Shown: positions 46,609 to 54,807, counted from the first letter of the stretch. The stretch: DNA of 64,000 nucleotides from Quadrisphaera sp. INWT6 (GCF_015390235.1 NZ_VUOH01000001.1:558001-622000), one strand, 5' to 3'. Notes: a model not told the origin generated them from the letters alone. Numbers and translations are program-made.

Positions 46609-47271
46609 TCAGGACGGGTCGCCCGGGGCCTGCGGCCGCAGGTGCTCCAGCAGTGCGGCGACGTGGCGGGCGCGGGTCTGCGCCCGCTTGACGGTGTGCA
46701 TCCGGTACAGCCAGGAGTACCGCTCGCCGCGGGGCATCGCCTCGTAGGCGGCTGCGGCCGCGGCGTCGTCGGCCAGCGCCTGCGCGAGCTCCGGGGGCGG
46801 CTGGATCGTGGCCGACCCCGCGTAGGCGGCCTCCCACCGCCCGTCGGCGCGGGCCGCGGCCACCTCGGCGGTGCCCCGGGGGCACATCCGCCCGGCTGCC
46901 TCGAGCGCCGCGACGCGCTCGACGTTCTTGGCCGACCAGTTCGACCGGGGGCGGCGCGGGGTCATGCGGATCGCGTAGCTGGCGTCGTCGCGGGTGGTGA
47001 CCTGGCCGTCGATCCAGCCGTGGCGCAGCGCCTCGACCACGGCCGCCTCGTAGACGAGGGACGTGGGCTGCGTGGCGCCGCCCTTGGCGAGGGCGAGCCG
47101 GACGCCGGGCGAGGTGGCGGCGTTCTCCTCCAGCCACGCGGCCCAGGCAGCGGCGTCGGGCACCACGAGGTCGGGCAGCGGCTGCTGGGGCGCGGCGGGT
47201 GCGGCGGGCACGCCCCCGAGTGTGCCGCGTTGCACTGACGGCGCGGCAGGGGTGTCCGGTTCCCTTGACAT
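46609..47271 (-). CDS. YdeI/OmpD-associated family protein
   Basis: 220 residues from ATG 47271. The core matches the YdeI family: AAWAAWLEENAATSPGVRLAL, then YEAAVVEALRHGWIDGQ and TPRRPRSNWSAKNVERVAAL (cut to RRPRSNWSAKN), ending YRMHTVKRAQTRARH. These are bacteriocin-protection or unknown-function cytoplasmic proteins. The N-terminal 40 residues are Pro/Ala-rich. The gene is divergent from the XRE regulator, whose TTGACA box overlaps this start region. Confidence 0.86.
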   Translation of the reverse strand: MSREPDTPAAPSVQRGTLGGVPAAPAAPQQPLPDLVVPDAAAWAAWLEENAATSPGVRLALAKGGATQPTSLVYEAAVVEALRHGWIDGQVTTRDDASYAIRMTPRRPRSNWSAKNVERVAALEAAGRMCPRGTAEVAAARADGRWEAAYAGSATIQPPPELAQALADDAAAAAAYEAMPRGERYSWLYRMHTVKRAQTRARHVAALLEHLRPQAPGDPS

Positions 47272-47293
47272 CGTGTCGGGTCTACTGGACATT
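47265..47293 (+). promoter_or_regulatory. Promoter of the XRE-membrane protein pair (TTGACA-17-GACATT)
   Basis: A perfect TTGACA -35 is followed after 17 nt by GACATT, 7 nt before GTG 47300. It overlaps the start of the divergent YdeI-like gene, so a regulator bound here could affect both. Confidence 0.5.
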
Positions 47294-47299
47294 GGAGGC

Positions 47300-47557
47300 G
47301 TGGGGAGGACGTCGGCCAGGGGCCGCAGCAACGGGGTCCGCGCCGCGCGGACGGCGCTGGGCATCACCCAGGCCGACCTCGCCGCGGCGGCGGGCGTCAC
47401 GAGGCAGACCGTCGTCGCCGTCGAGGCGGGCGACTACGCCCCGTCGGTCTACCTGGCCCTGGCGCTCGCGGCACGGCTCGGCCGCAGCGTCGAGGAGCTC
47501 TTCGGGCAGGACGAGGCAGCAGCCGCCGGTGCGGCGGCAGGAGGGGAGAGGCGATGA
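47300..47557 (+). CDS. Small XRE-family transcriptional regulator
   Basis: An 85-residue helix-turn-helix protein: AARTALGITQADLAAAAGVTRQTVVAVEAGDY carries the HTH (about 17-48; key parts ITQADLA and TRQTVVAVE), followed by PSVYLALALAARLGRSVEELF. This is the compact type that pairs with a small membrane protein. GTG 47300 or in-frame GTG 47273 are both possible. The stop overlaps the next ATG by 4 nt. Confidence 0.88.
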   Translation: MGRTSARGRSNGVRAARTALGITQADLAAAAGVTRQTVVAVEAGDYAPSVYLALALAARLGRSVEELFGQDEAAAAGAAAGGERR

Positions 47558-48066
47558 GCGAGCAGGTGCGTGACGGCTGGTTCCTGAGGACGGCGGCGCG
47601 CGTGGGTGACCTCGGCAGCCCGTTCTACGACGAGGAGCACCAGCGCGACGTCTGGAACGAGGCCAGCGCCATCGGGTTCCAGCTGCTGCTGTGGCTGCTC
47701 CCGGCCCTCGCGGTGGTGTCCGTGTGGGTGGGTGGTGCGCCCGCCGTGCCGTACGCGCTGGCGATGTTCCTGGTGCCGGGTCTGGCCTCGTGGGTGGTCC
47801 TCGGCTACGCGAAGGCCCACGGCGTCCTCGGCGCGGACGTCCGCGGCGTGAAGCCGCTGCGCGGCCGCGTGGTGGCGTGGCTGGTGCTGGGCGTCGCCTT
47901 CTGCGCCGGCGTGGTGCGCGCCCAGGGCTCGACCGACGGGTTCTCCGGAGGGATGGCCACCGGGTTCGTCGTCGGTGCGGCGCTGGCCGTCGTGGCGGTC
48001 GCGGTGGGCGTGCTGGTCGGCCGGCGCCGGGCGCGCCGGGCTAGCGCAGGTGCGAGGAGCTCATGA
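47554..48066 (+). CDS. Four-helix membrane protein coupled to the XRE regulator
   Basis: 170 residues with four hydrophobic segments (about 41-60, 66-84, 105-122 and 133-155) and a basic C-terminus. The first 40 residues are cytoplasmic and conserved-looking (DLGSPFYDEEHQRDVWNEAS). XRE-plus-small-membrane-protein pairs with this layout occur widely in bacteria; the function is unknown. Its last 26 nt overlap the end of the PPOX gene on the other strand. Confidence 0.75.
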   Translation: MSEQVRDGWFLRTAARVGDLGSPFYDEEHQRDVWNEASAIGFQLLLWLLPALAVVSVWVGGAPAVPYALAMFLVPGLASWVVLGYAKAHGVLGADVRGVKPLRGRVVAWLVLGVAFCAGVVRAQGSTDGFSGGMATGFVVGAALAVVAVAVGVLVGRRRARRASAGARSS

Positions 48067-48439
48067 CCCGGTCGACCGCGATCTCGACGACCACGCGCAG
48101 CGGGTCCTCCCGCGGCTCGCGCTCGTAGCGCACCGCGTAGCGGGCGACGGCGTCGGCGACCACCTCCGGCTCGTCGCGCACGCGCACCGGGCCCTCGAGG
48201 GTGAGCCACTGGGCCCGCTCGAAGGAGCACAGCACCGCTCGGCCGCCGGCGGTCTCGGCGAGCCGGGCGTTGCGGACCTTGCGCGAGGTGGAGCGGGCCG
48301 TGACGCGGGCGAGACCCGCCTCGGCGTCCCAGGTGAACCCCACCGGCACGACGTGCGCGGTGCCGTCGGGGCGGTGGGTGGTGAGGGTCGCCAGGCGGCG
48401 CTCGGTCACGAACGCCAGGGCGGCGGGGGTCAGCTGCAC
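48041..48439 (-). CDS. Pyridoxamine 5'-phosphate oxidase-like, probably F420- or FMN-dependent
   Basis: 132 residues from GTG 48439: LTPAALAFVTERRLATLTTHRPDG, HVVPVGFTWDAEAGL, RSTSRKVRNARL and AQWLTLEGPVRV form the split beta-barrel of PPOX-class enzymes, closest to the F420-dependent actinobacterial set. An upstream in-frame ATG at 48517 would place a 43-bp palindrome inside the coding region, so the shorter start is preferred. Substrate unknown. Confidence 0.83.
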   Translation of the reverse strand: MQLTPAALAFVTERRLATLTTHRPDGTAHVVPVGFTWDAEAGLARVTARSTSRKVRNARLAETAGGRAVLCSFERAQWLTLEGPVRVRDEPEVVADAVARYAVRYEREPREDPLRVVVEIAVDRVMSSSHLR

Positions 48440-48472
48440 GCCGTCCAGGGTGGCGGACGTGACTCCGGCGCT

Positions 48473-48515
48473 GCTCGGGAGGCCCGTGATCACGGTGATC
48501 ACGGGCCTCCCGAGC
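48473..48515 (-). terminator. 43-bp perfect palindrome, terminator of the aminotransferase operon
   Basis: Two 21-nt arms (48473-48493 and 48495-48515) flank a single base. It begins 9 nt after the aminotransferase stop, as expected for a terminator on the minus strand. The symmetry is far beyond what a terminator needs. Confidence 0.8.
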
Positions 48516-48523
48516 ACCTGGTG

Positions 48524-49954
48524 TCAGAGGAGCTGCCAGGCCCGGGTGAGGACGTCGCGCAGGGTCGCCTCGATCATGTCGAAGTCCTCCGGCCCGGCGA
48601 TCAGCGGCGGGGACAGCTGCACCACCGGGTCGCCCCGGTCGTCGGCGCGGCAGTACAGGCCCGCCTCGAACAGCGCCTTCGAGAGGAAGCCCCGCAGCAG
48701 GCGCTCCGCCTCGGGGCCGGTGAAGGTCTCCCGGGTGGCCTTGTCCTTGACCAGCTCGATCCCGTAGAAGAAGCCGGCGCCGCGCACGTCGCCCACGATC
48801 GGCAGGTCGCGCAGCCGGTCGAGCGTCGCGCGGAACACGGGGGCGTTGTCGCGCACGTGCTGGTTGAGGCCCTCGCGCTCGAAGACGTCGAGGTTGGCCA
48901 TCGCCACCGCCGCGGAGACCGGGTGCCCGCCGAAGGTGTAGCCGTGGGCGAAGGAGGTCGACCCGTTCTTGAAGGGCTCGAAGAGCCGGTCCGAGGCGAT
49001 GCACGCGCCGATGGGCGCGTACCCGCTGGTCATGCCCTTGGCGCAGGTGATCATGTCGGGCACGTAGCCGAGCTCGTCGCAGGCGAACATGGCGCCGATC
49101 CGGCCGAAGGCGCAGATCACCTCGTCGGAGACGAGCAGCACGTCGTGGCGGTCGCAGATCTCCCGCACGCGCTGGAAGTACCCCGGGGGCGGGGGGAAGC
49201 AGCCGCCGGAGTTCTGCACCGGCTCGAGGAACACCGCGGCCACCGTCTCGGGGCCCTCGAACAGGATCGCCTCCTCGATGCGGTCGGCGGCCCAGCGGCC
49301 GAAGGCCTCCGCGTCGTCGCGCAGGTGCTCGGGGGCCCGGTACTGGTTGGTGTTGGGCACGCGGAAGGTGCCCGGCACCAGCGGCTCGAAGACGGCCTTG
49401 GCCGCGGGGATGCCGGTGATGGCGAGTGCTCCCTGCGGGGTGCCGTGGTAGGCCACCGAGCGGCTGATGACCTTCGTCTTCAGCGGCCTGCCGGTGAGCT
49501 TGAAGTAGTTCTTGGCCAGCTTCCACGCCGTCTCGACGGCTTCGCCGCCGCCGGTGGTGAAGAACACCCGGTTCAGGTCACCCGGCGCGTACGAGGCCAG
49601 GCGCTCGGCCAGGTCGATCGCGGGCGGGGTGGTGTACGACCACAGCGGGAAGTACGCCAGCTCGCTCGCCTGCTTCGCGCCGGCCTCGGCCAGCTCGCGG
49701 CGGCCGTGGCCCACCTGCACGGTGAACAGCCCCGCCAGACCGTCGAAGTAGCGCTTGCCGGCGTCGTCGTAGATCCAGCAGCCCTCGCCGCGGGTGATGA
49801 CGGGGACGCTCTGCTCCCACGCCGACTGGCGCGTGAAGTGCCCCCACAGGTGGTCGCGCGCGGCCTGGGCGCGCGGCGTGCCCGCGGGAGTGGTGCCGCC
49901 GGAGGAGGTCGGCGTGCCGGTGGCGGGGGTGCGGTCGAGCGGCGTGGTCGTCAT
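48524..49954 (-). CDS. Class III aminotransferase (aspartate aminotransferase family)
   Basis: PLP-dependent omega-aminotransferase of 476 residues. Features: GRGEGCWIYDD-like N-terminal strand (GEGCWIYDDAGKRYFDGLAG), FFTTGGGEAVETAWKLA, FLEPVQNSGG, VLLVSDEVICAFGRIG (Asp binding the PLP nitrogen) and the Schiff-base lysine in ITCAKGMTSGYAPIG, then HGYTFGGHPV. It resembles beta-alanine:pyruvate and diamine transaminases. The ATG overlaps the lrp stop by 4 nt. Likely role: deamination of an amino acid or polyamine brought in by the adjacent permease. Confidence 0.92.
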   Translation of the reverse strand: MTTTPLDRTPATGTPTSSGGTTPAGTPRAQAARDHLWGHFTRQSAWEQSVPVITRGEGCWIYDDAGKRYFDGLAGLFTVQVGHGRRELAEAGAKQASELAYFPLWSYTTPPAIDLAERLASYAPGDLNRVFFTTGGGEAVETAWKLAKNYFKLTGRPLKTKVISRSVAYHGTPQGALAITGIPAAKAVFEPLVPGTFRVPNTNQYRAPEHLRDDAEAFGRWAADRIEEAILFEGPETVAAVFLEPVQNSGGCFPPPPGYFQRVREICDRHDVLLVSDEVICAFGRIGAMFACDELGYVPDMITCAKGMTSGYAPIGACIASDRLFEPFKNGSTSFAHGYTFGGHPVSAAVAMANLDVFEREGLNQHVRDNAPVFRATLDRLRDLPIVGDVRGAGFFYGIELVKDKATRETFTGPEAERLLRGFLSKALFEAGLYCRADDRGDPVVQLSPPLIAGPEDFDMIEATLRDVLTRAWQLL

Positions 49955-50427
49955 CGGGTTCCCCAGTCGTAGCGCTGCTTGATGAGCTTCAGGTAGACGA
50001 GCGTCTCGGTGGAGGCGACGCCCGGGACGGCGCGGACGCGGCGCGAGATGAGGTCGAGCAGGTGGTCGTCGTCCTCGCAGACCACCTCCAGCAGCACGTC
50101 GAAGGTGCCTGCGGAGGCCACCACGTAGGTGACCTCGTCGAGCTCGGCCAGGGCCCGCGCCACCTCGGTGACGTCGCCCGCGCAGCGGACGCCGACCATC
50201 GCCTGGCGCGGGAAGCCCACCTGCATCGGGTCGGTGACCGCGACGACCTGCATGACGCCCGCCTCGACCAGGCGGGCCACCCGCTGCCGCACCGCGGCCT
50301 CGGACAGGCCGACGTCAGCCGCGATCGCCGCGTACGAGCGGCGGCCGTCGGCCTGCAGGTGCTCGATGATCCGCTTGGACGTCGCGTCCAGGGCGGGCGA
50401 GCTGCGCTCGCGGGGCGGTGCTGCCAT
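49951..50427 (-). CDS. Lrp/AsnC family transcriptional regulator
   Basis: 158 residues: an N-terminal winged HTH (SKRIIEHLQADGRRSYAAIA, then LSEAAVRQRVARLVEAGVM) and a C-terminal RAM ligand-binding domain (VTYVVASAGTFDVLLEVVC, VASTETLVYLKLIKQRYDWG). It is co-transcribed with the aminotransferase, so it probably senses the substrate or its product. Three GGATCC-centred repeats lie just upstream. Confidence 0.93.
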   Translation of the reverse strand: MAAPPRERSSPALDATSKRIIEHLQADGRRSYAAIAADVGLSEAAVRQRVARLVEAGVMQVVAVTDPMQVGFPRQAMVGVRCAGDVTEVARALAELDEVTYVVASAGTFDVLLEVVCEDDDHLLDLISRRVRAVPGVASTETLVYLKLIKQRYDWGTR

Positions 50428-50474
50428 GCCGGCCGAGCATGCCCCTGCCCGGCGCCCAGCACAAGGGCCCAGTG

Positions 50475-50516
50475 ACGGATCCGGTCGTCATCAACCGGAT
50501 CCGCCACTGGATCCGT
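50475..50516. promoter_or_regulatory. Candidate Lrp operator: three GGATCC-centred repeats
   Basis: GGATCC at 50477-50482, 50497-50502 and 50509-50514. The first two form a 10-bp inverted repeat (arms 50476-50485 and 50494-50503) with centres 20 bp apart, two helical turns. Placed between the permease stop and the lrp start, they suit an autoregulatory octamer-type regulator. Confidence 0.55.
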
Positions 50517-50529
50517 CGTGGTCGACGCG

Positions 50530-52089
50530 TCAGAGGCCGGCCTTCGGCGGCGCGGTGTCGGGGACGAGCACCTCGGTGTCCGCGTTGAGCGTCTCGCCGC
50601 GGAAGAAGGCGCGCAGCCGGATGGCGCACAGGAGCATCAGCGGCACGCCGAGCGCGATCATCCCGACGCCGAGGACGAAGACGCCGCCCACGCCGCCGAT
50701 GACGGTCTCGCCGTAGTCGGGCCGCGCCATGTCGACGACGCTGTAGCCGAAGATCACCAGCATGAACAGGCCACCGAGGAAGGGGAGGACGCCCTTCAGC
50801 CACAGGTCCGCCGCCGAGCGCCGCAGCACCGAGCGGAAGAACCACACGCACGCGAACGACGTGATGCCGTAGTAGAACGCCACCGCCAGGCCGAGGGAGG
50901 CGATCGAGTCGGCCAGGGCGTTGGTGCTGATGAGCGAAAGCAGCACGTAGAAGCCGGTGGCCGTCGCCCCCATGACGAGCGTGGAGAAGCCGGGGGTCTT
51001 GAAGCGCGGGTGCACCTGCCCGAAGCTCGGCGGCAGCGCGCCGTAGACCGCCATCGCCAGGGTGCCGCGGGCCGTCGGCAGGATCGTCGACTGCGTGGAG
51101 GCGGCCGCCGAGACGGCCACGGTGACCATGAGCAGGGCCGCCAGCACGGAGCCCCCGAGCGGGGCGCCGAGCACGGTCAGCACGTCGTCGGCGTTGTCGG
51201 GGTTGTTGAGGCCGATGCCCGTCGTCCCGAAGCCGCTGTAGGCCTGGATCGCCGTGGCGACCACGGTGAACGTGACCACGAGGATGACGGTGGCGATGGT
51301 CGCCGCGCGACCGGGGATGCGGTCGGGGTCCTTGCTCTCCTCGTTGACGGCCAGGCAGGCGTCCCAGCCCCAGTACAGGAAGATGCACAGCACGATGGCG
51401 GCGACGGCCTCGCGGAACCCGACCCCGGTGGGGACGAACCAGCTGGCCTGGGGGAGCACGGCCTGCGGCCCGGCCTGGCCGCTGTAGACGAGCACCAGCG
51501 CCCACACCGCGAGCACGACGAGGAAGATGAACTGCCAGGCCACGAGCACGTTCTGCATCCGCTCGGACAGCAGGATGCCGCGGTAGCTGACGTAGGTCAT
51601 GACGGCGATGAAGACGACGGCGAAGACCATGCGGCCCCACTGGCTGTCGGCGAGGCCGTCGAGCCCCACCACCCGCAGCGTGTAGATGGCCGCGATCTCC
51701 GCGACGTTGGCGAGCACGATGATCGCCGAGACGGCGACGCCCCAGCCGCCCATCCAGCCCACGAACGGGCCGAAGGCCTTCGTGCCCCAGGTGAACGTGG
51801 TGCCGCAGTCGGGCACGGCCCGGTTGAGCTGCTGGTAGGCGATCGCGGTGAGCACCATGGGGATGAAGGCCACGATGAACATCGCCGGCGCCTTCTCCCC
51901 GACGCCGAGGTACCCGAGCGTCGCCGCGAGGCCGTAGGCCGGGGCCGTCGAGGCCAGGCCGATGACCGTGTTGCCCCACAGCCCCAGCGTGCCCTTCGCC
52001 AGGCCCTTGCCCTCGCCCCTGCCCCCGCCACCGCTCGGGCCCGCGGGGCTGCTGCCCGCCCCGGACCCGGCTCCGACCGCCTGCGCCAC
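50530..52089 (-). CDS. APC family amino-acid/polyamine permease
   Basis: 519 residues with twelve hydrophobic segments. The N-terminal GLWGNTVIGLASTAPAYGLA (helix 1) is of the amino-acid-polyamine-organocation superfamily, with TTFTWGTKAFGPFVGW and ILPTARGTLAMA further in. GTG 52089 follows GGAGGA. The N-terminal 28 residues are Gly/Ser/Pro-rich. Upstream of lrp and the aminotransferase on the same strand, and divergent from the saccharopine dehydrogenase-like gene. Likely imports the substrate of this cluster. Confidence 0.92.
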   Translation of the reverse strand: MAQAVGAGSGAGSSPAGPSGGGGRGEGKGLAKGTLGLWGNTVIGLASTAPAYGLAATLGYLGVGEKAPAMFIVAFIPMVLTAIAYQQLNRAVPDCGTTFTWGTKAFGPFVGWMGGWGVAVSAIIVLANVAEIAAIYTLRVVGLDGLADSQWGRMVFAVVFIAVMTYVSYRGILLSERMQNVLVAWQFIFLVVLAVWALVLVYSGQAGPQAVLPQASWFVPTGVGFREAVAAIVLCIFLYWGWDACLAVNEESKDPDRIPGRAATIATVILVVTFTVVATAIQAYSGFGTTGIGLNNPDNADDVLTVLGAPLGGSVLAALLMVTVAVSAAASTQSTILPTARGTLAMAVYGALPPSFGQVHPRFKTPGFSTLVMGATATGFYVLLSLISTNALADSIASLGLAVAFYYGITSFACVWFFRSVLRRSAADLWLKGVLPFLGGLFMLVIFGYSVVDMARPDYGETVIGGVGGVFVLGVGMIALGVPLMLLCAIRLRAFFRGETLNADTEVLVPDTAPPKAGL

Positions 52090-52186
52090 GCCGTCCTCCT
52101 CGCTGCCCGTGTCCTTCCACGAGCGGACGCCGCATCATGGCCCTGAACGGGCGACGGCGACAGGCCCCACCCGGCCCCGGCGGGGC

Positions 52187-52192
52187 TAGCCT
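52187..52192 (+). promoter_or_regulatory. Leaderless-type -10 box (TAGCCT)
   Basis: TAGCCT, exactly 6 nt, then ATG 52199 of the saccharopine dehydrogenase-like gene; no ribosome site. Confidence 0.55.
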
Positions 52193-52198
52193 CCGCAG

Positions 52199-53470
52199 AT
52201 GAGGCTCCTGGTGGTCGGCTCGGGTGGCGTCGGTGACGCCCTGGCACGCATCCTCGCGCGGCGTTCGCGCTCCGCGGCCTTCTTCGACGCCGTCGTCGTC
52301 GCCGACTACGACGAGGCGCGCGCGCAGCGCACCGTCGCCGTGCTCCGCGAGCGCGAGGGCGCCGCTGTCGCCGCGCGATTCAGCGCGGCCCGGGTCGACG
52401 CCTCCGACGCCGCCTCGGTGGCGGCGCTGGCGAAGGAGGTGGGGGCGACGCACGTCATGAACGCCGTCGACCCCCGCTTCGTCATGCCCGTCTTCACGGG
52501 CGCGCTGGAGGCCGGCGCCGGCTACCTGGACATGGCGATGTCGCTGTCGCACCCCCACCCCGAGCGCCCCCACGAGCTGACCGGGGTGAAGCTCGGCGAC
52601 GAGCAGTTCGCCATGGCCCGGCAGTGGGAGGACGCCGGGCAGCTGGCCCTGGTCGGCATCGGCGTCGAGCCCGGCCTCGCGGACGTCTTCGCCCGCTACG
52701 CCACCGAGGAGCTCTTCACCCACGTCACCGAGCTGGGCGTGCGCGACGGCGCGAACCTGCAGGTCGAGGGCTACGACTTCGCGCCGTCGTTCTCCATCTG
52801 GACCACCATCGAGGAGTGCCTCAACCCGCCGGTGGTCTGGGAGCGCGGCGCCTGGCACACCCTCGAGCCCTTCAGCGACCCCGAGGTCTTCGACTTCCCC
52901 GGCGGCATCGGCCCGGTCGAGTGCGTGCACGTCGAGCACGAGGAGGTGCTCCTCATGCCCCGCTGGCTCGAGGCCGAGAAGGTGACCTTCAAGTACGGCC
53001 TCGGGGCGGAGTTCATCGCCGTCCTCAAGGACCTGCACAAGCTCGGGCTCGACCGCACCGAGCCGGTCATGGTCAAGGGCGTTCCGGTCAGCCCGCGCGA
53101 CCTGGTCGCCGCGGCCCTGCCGGACCCGGCCACGCTGGGCCCCCTCATGACGGGCTCCACGTGCGCGGGCCTGCTGGTCACGGGCACCGGCAGGGGGGAG
53201 GGCTTCGAGGGGCGCCCCCGCGAGGTCTACCTGCACCACGTGGTCGACAACGCCTGGTCGATGGAGGAGTACGGCGCCCAGTGCGTCGTCTGGCAGACCG
53301 CCGTCAACCCGGCGGTGGCCCTCGAGCTCCTCGCCGACGGGCGCTGGTCGGGCGCCGGCGTGCTCGGACCGGAGGCGCTCCCGCACCGGCCCTTCCTCGA
53401 CCTGCTCGCGGCCGACGACGGGTACGCCAGCCCCTGGGGCCTGCAGGAGCGCACGCCCACGGCCTCCTGA
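52199..53470 (+). CDS. Saccharopine dehydrogenase-like NAD(P)-binding protein
   Basis: 423 residues: an N-terminal Rossmann fold (RLLVVGSGGVGDALARIL; Asp of VVADYDEARA ending strand 2) and a C-terminal Sacchrp_dh_C-type domain (VGIGVEPGLADVFARYA, DGANLQVEGYDFAPSFS). Enzymes of this type act on saccharopine or on carboxynorspermidine-like adducts. With the divergent permease, Lrp and aminotransferase it forms an amino-acid or polyamine catabolic unit; lysine is one candidate substrate, not shown by the sequence. Confidence 0.88.
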   Translation: MRLLVVGSGGVGDALARILARRSRSAAFFDAVVVADYDEARAQRTVAVLREREGAAVAARFSAARVDASDAASVAALAKEVGATHVMNAVDPRFVMPVFTGALEAGAGYLDMAMSLSHPHPERPHELTGVKLGDEQFAMARQWEDAGQLALVGIGVEPGLADVFARYATEELFTHVTELGVRDGANLQVEGYDFAPSFSIWTTIEECLNPPVVWERGAWHTLEPFSDPEVFDFPGGIGPVECVHVEHEEVLLMPRWLEAEKVTFKYGLGAEFIAVLKDLHKLGLDRTEPVMVKGVPVSPRDLVAAALPDPATLGPLMTGSTCAGLLVTGTGRGEGFEGRPREVYLHHVVDNAWSMEEYGAQCVVWQTAVNPAVALELLADGRWSGAGVLGPEALPHRPFLDLLAADDGYASPWGLQERTPTAS

Positions 53471-53496
53471 TCGCCTCCTGATCGCCCCTGACCGAC

Positions 53497-54225
53497 GTGG
53501 ACACCACGCGCTGGGGCCTGCCGGTCCGCAGGGTCGAGCGCAACCCCCGTGCCCAGGGGCTCGACCCGAGCGCCTGGCCCGCCACGGTGCCGGCCGTCGC
53601 GCAGCTGCTGCGCGACGGCCTGGACCTCGGGCCGGCGACGGTGCTCGTGGGGGAGAACGGCGCGGGCAAGTCGACCGTGCTGGAGGGGGTCGCCTGGGCC
53701 TACGGCCTGGACGCGCGCGGTGGGTCGGTCAACACCCGCGGCCTGGTGGACGACGACGAGCCCGACCCCGTCGGGCGCGCCCTGCGCGTGCTGCGCGGCC
53801 ACGGCGCGGGGCGGTGGGGCTTCTTCCTGCGCGCGGAGACGATGCACCAGGTCTTCGACACCGTCGCCGGGAGCCGGGACGACCCCGAGGACTTCCACGC
53901 CATGAGCCACGGCGAGGCCTTCACCGCGCTCCTCGGCACCCAGCGCTACGACGGGCCGGGCCTCTACTGCTTCGACGAGCCCGAGAGCGCCCTGTCGTTC
54001 ACGAGCCAGCTGGCGCTGCTGGCCCAGCTGAGCGACGTCGTCGCCACCGGGACGGCGCAGGTGCTCGTGGCGACGCACTCACCGGTGCTCGCGGCGCTGC
54101 CCGGGGCGAGGCTGCTGCTGGTCGACGGCGACGGGCTCACCGAGACCCGCTGGGAGGAGCTGCCCCTCGTGGGCCACTGGAGGGCCTTCCTGGACGACCC
54201 GCGCCGCTACCTGCGCCACCTCTGA
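53497..54225 (+). CDS. AAA/ABC-type predicted ATPase
   Basis: 242 residues. Walker A GENGAGKST (about 51-59), a shortened signature region (HAMSHGEAFTALL), Walker B GLYCFDEPESALS and the D-loop/switch ATHSPVLAALPG identify an SMC/RecN-like single-domain ATPase of the COG3910 kind. No membrane segment or nuclease domain is fused. Partner unknown; it follows the saccharopine dehydrogenase-like gene by 26 nt. Confidence 0.88.
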   Translation: MDTTRWGLPVRRVERNPRAQGLDPSAWPATVPAVAQLLRDGLDLGPATVLVGENGAGKSTVLEGVAWAYGLDARGGSVNTRGLVDDDEPDPVGRALRVLRGHGAGRWGFFLRAETMHQVFDTVAGSRDDPEDFHAMSHGEAFTALLGTQRYDGPGLYCFDEPESALSFTSQLALLAQLSDVVATGTAQVLVATHSPVLAALPGARLLLVDGDGLTETRWEELPLVGHWRAFLDDPRRYLRHL

Positions 54226-54236
54226 CGGCGCTGACC

Positions 54237-54280
54237 GCGCGAGAGGCCCCCGGACCAGCTGATCCGGGGGCCTCTCGCGC
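54237..54280. terminator. Bidirectional terminator between the ATPase and YtxH genes
   Basis: 18-bp perfect stem (54237-54254 with 54263-54280) and 8-nt loop, between convergent stops. Confidence 0.85.
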
Positions 54281-54297
54281 TCGCGGGGCACAGGACG

Positions 54298-54714
54298 TCA
54301 GGGGCGTCCGCCGGTGTTGCTGGCGCTCGCCGGGGTGGTCGGCAGGGTGGTGGTGCCGGTGCCGCCACCGGTGCGCGGGGTGGCGGGGGTGGCCGAGCCC
54401 GGCTGGGTGCCGCCGTTCGTCGCGGCGCCGCCCGAGGACGAGGCGTCCGAGCCGGAGCCGGGCAGCTTGTCCTTCGCGGTCTGCACCGCGCTCTGAACGG
54501 TCGGGTTGTTCGAGACGGCGTCCTTCGCGGAGGACGCGGCGCTCTTGGCCGTGTCGACGGCGGCGGTCTGGGCCTGGTCGACCTTCGACTTCACCTTCGG
54601 GTCGTTCCACAGCTTCGACACCTGGGCCACGATCTGGTCGTAGCGCTTGCGCCCGGCGCGCGCACCGAGCACGTAGCCGATCGCTGCACCGACGATGAGG
54701 GACTTCTTGCCCAC
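54298..54714 (-). CDS. YtxH-domain protein
   Basis: 138 residues from GTG 54714 after GGAGG. The N-terminus KKSLIVGAAIGYVLGARAGRKRYDQI (cut to GAAIGYVLGARAGRKRYDQI) is the YtxH glycine-zipper helix with basic exit. An amphipathic helix of Lys/Ala/Asp repeats follows, then a Gly/Ser/Thr/Pro-rich tail. YtxH proteins are membrane-associated stress proteins in firmicutes. No operon partner. Confidence 0.88.
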   Translation of the reverse strand: MGKKSLIVGAAIGYVLGARAGRKRYDQIVAQVSKLWNDPKVKSKVDQAQTAAVDTAKSAASSAKDAVSNNPTVQSAVQTAKDKLPGSGSDASSSGGAATNGGTQPGSATPATPRTGGGTGTTTLPTTPASASNTGGRP

Positions 54715-54795
54715 GGGGGACCTCCGGGTCTGGTCGGGGAAGGCTTCGCGTCTTGACCTCTGGAGGACGTGTCTACCGCTGTCCGGGCGGCCTGG

Positions 54796-54801
54796 CACGC
54801 T
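54796..54801 (+). promoter_or_regulatory. Possible leaderless-type -10 box (CACGCT)
   Basis: CACGCT then exactly 6 nt then GTG 54808; it keeps A2 and T6 of the consensus. Confidence 0.3.
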
Positions 54802-54807
54802 GGCGCC

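Noticed and set aside
50315-53386. 1023-codon minus-strand open frame overlapping the permease and the saccharopine dehydrogenase-like gene.
   Set aside because: It reads a different frame of the permease and is antisense to the dehydrogenase; no conserved motif.
53497-54225. Anti-phage defence ATPase.
   Set aside because: Single predicted ATPase with no nuclease, reverse transcriptase or toxin partner; neighbours are metabolic or stress genes.
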